Source of the DNA: Planktotalea frisia
GTDB lineage: Bacteria; Pseudomonadota; Alphaproteobacteria; Rhodobacterales; Rhodobacteraceae
Assembly: GCF_001890925.1 (NCBI RefSeq)
Contig: NZ_MLCB01000172.1
Location: forward strand, 27,643 to 91,642
Length of the DNA stretch: 64,000 nt
Direction: 5' to 3'
Of this stretch, positions 63,962 to 64,000 are shown one piece after another. How positions within the stretch are numbered: position 1 is the first letter of the stretch; each line of letters begins with the position of its first letter. The position numbers were made by a program, and so were the translations under genes. Under the pieces are notes generated by a model, which did no database searches, was not told the DNA's origin, and was given only the letters and a program-made list of their open reading frames with translations.

Positions 63962-64000
63962 AACCAGAATATGACGGTTGCAGCGAGGGCGATCGCTGAC

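Overview
The window reads as chromosome of an alphaproteobacterium of the order Rhodobacterales, most likely a marine Roseobacter-group bacterium. The basis is gene content and order: ctaC-ctaB-small membrane protein-ctaG-ctaE-SURF1-thrC-M16 peptidase in one minus-strand run, a formate dehydrogenase/formyl-THF ligase/FolD C1 module, a SARP-like regulator, and many short start/stop overlaps. This is inferred from family knowledge, not from a database search. I see no rRNA, tRNA, CRISPR array, insertion sequence or prophage.

Layout. 0-4.6 kb: a LysE exporter cut by the left edge, a secreted DUF2927 protein, apt, then minus-strand genes for a FAD-linked oxidase, a metallo-beta-lactamase-fold protein and a GNAT acetyltransferase. 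4.6-11.5 kb: the aa3-type cytochrome c oxidase operon with its assembly factors, running on into thrC and an M16 peptidase. 11.7-17.6 kb: tldD, dprA, a small secreted protein and topA. 17.6-26 kb: a Tat-type L,D-transpeptidase gene broken by an in-frame TAA, the scoAB CoA-transferase, a lytic transglycosylase with an unresolved start, an AAA ATPase, a ligase-associated helicase/PdeM pair and a membrane LytTR regulator. 26-34 kb: folD, fhs and a fused two-gene NAD-dependent formate dehydrogenase (one-carbon oxidation), then a MOSC protein. 34-37 kb: ftsH and a CoA-binding protein.

37-51.7 kb is the most distinctive part. A branched-chain-type ABC transporter with a fused LivH-LivM permease shares a strand with a Rieske ring-hydroxylating oxygenase and diverges from a MarR regulator. 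Next to it is a tightly overlapping minus-strand operon: FAD subunit and fused Fe-S/Mo subunit of a molybdenum hydroxylase, a 6-hydroxynicotinate-reductase homologue, a UPF0280 (ApbE-like fold) protein and two tandem DUF1185 proteins. An enamidase-like amidohydrolase gene diverges from it. Hydroxylase, ring reductase and enamidase are the first three enzymes of reductive nicotinate catabolism known from Eubacterium barkeri. I infer a complete upper pathway for nicotinate or a related N-heterocyclic acid, with uptake and regulatory genes alongside. A near-identical 13-base motif in both divergent promoter regions supports co-regulation.

51.7-64 kb: a MATE transporter; an intracellular-looking subtilisin-family protease; a vanadium-haloperoxidase/PAP2-type protein with a collagen-like Gly-X-Y N-terminus; a SARP/TPR regulator; a small membrane protein with rsmE; ubiA; an OmpA/BON envelope protein overlapping a coiled-coil membrane protein; and a membrane-anchored putative serine hydrolase at the right edge.
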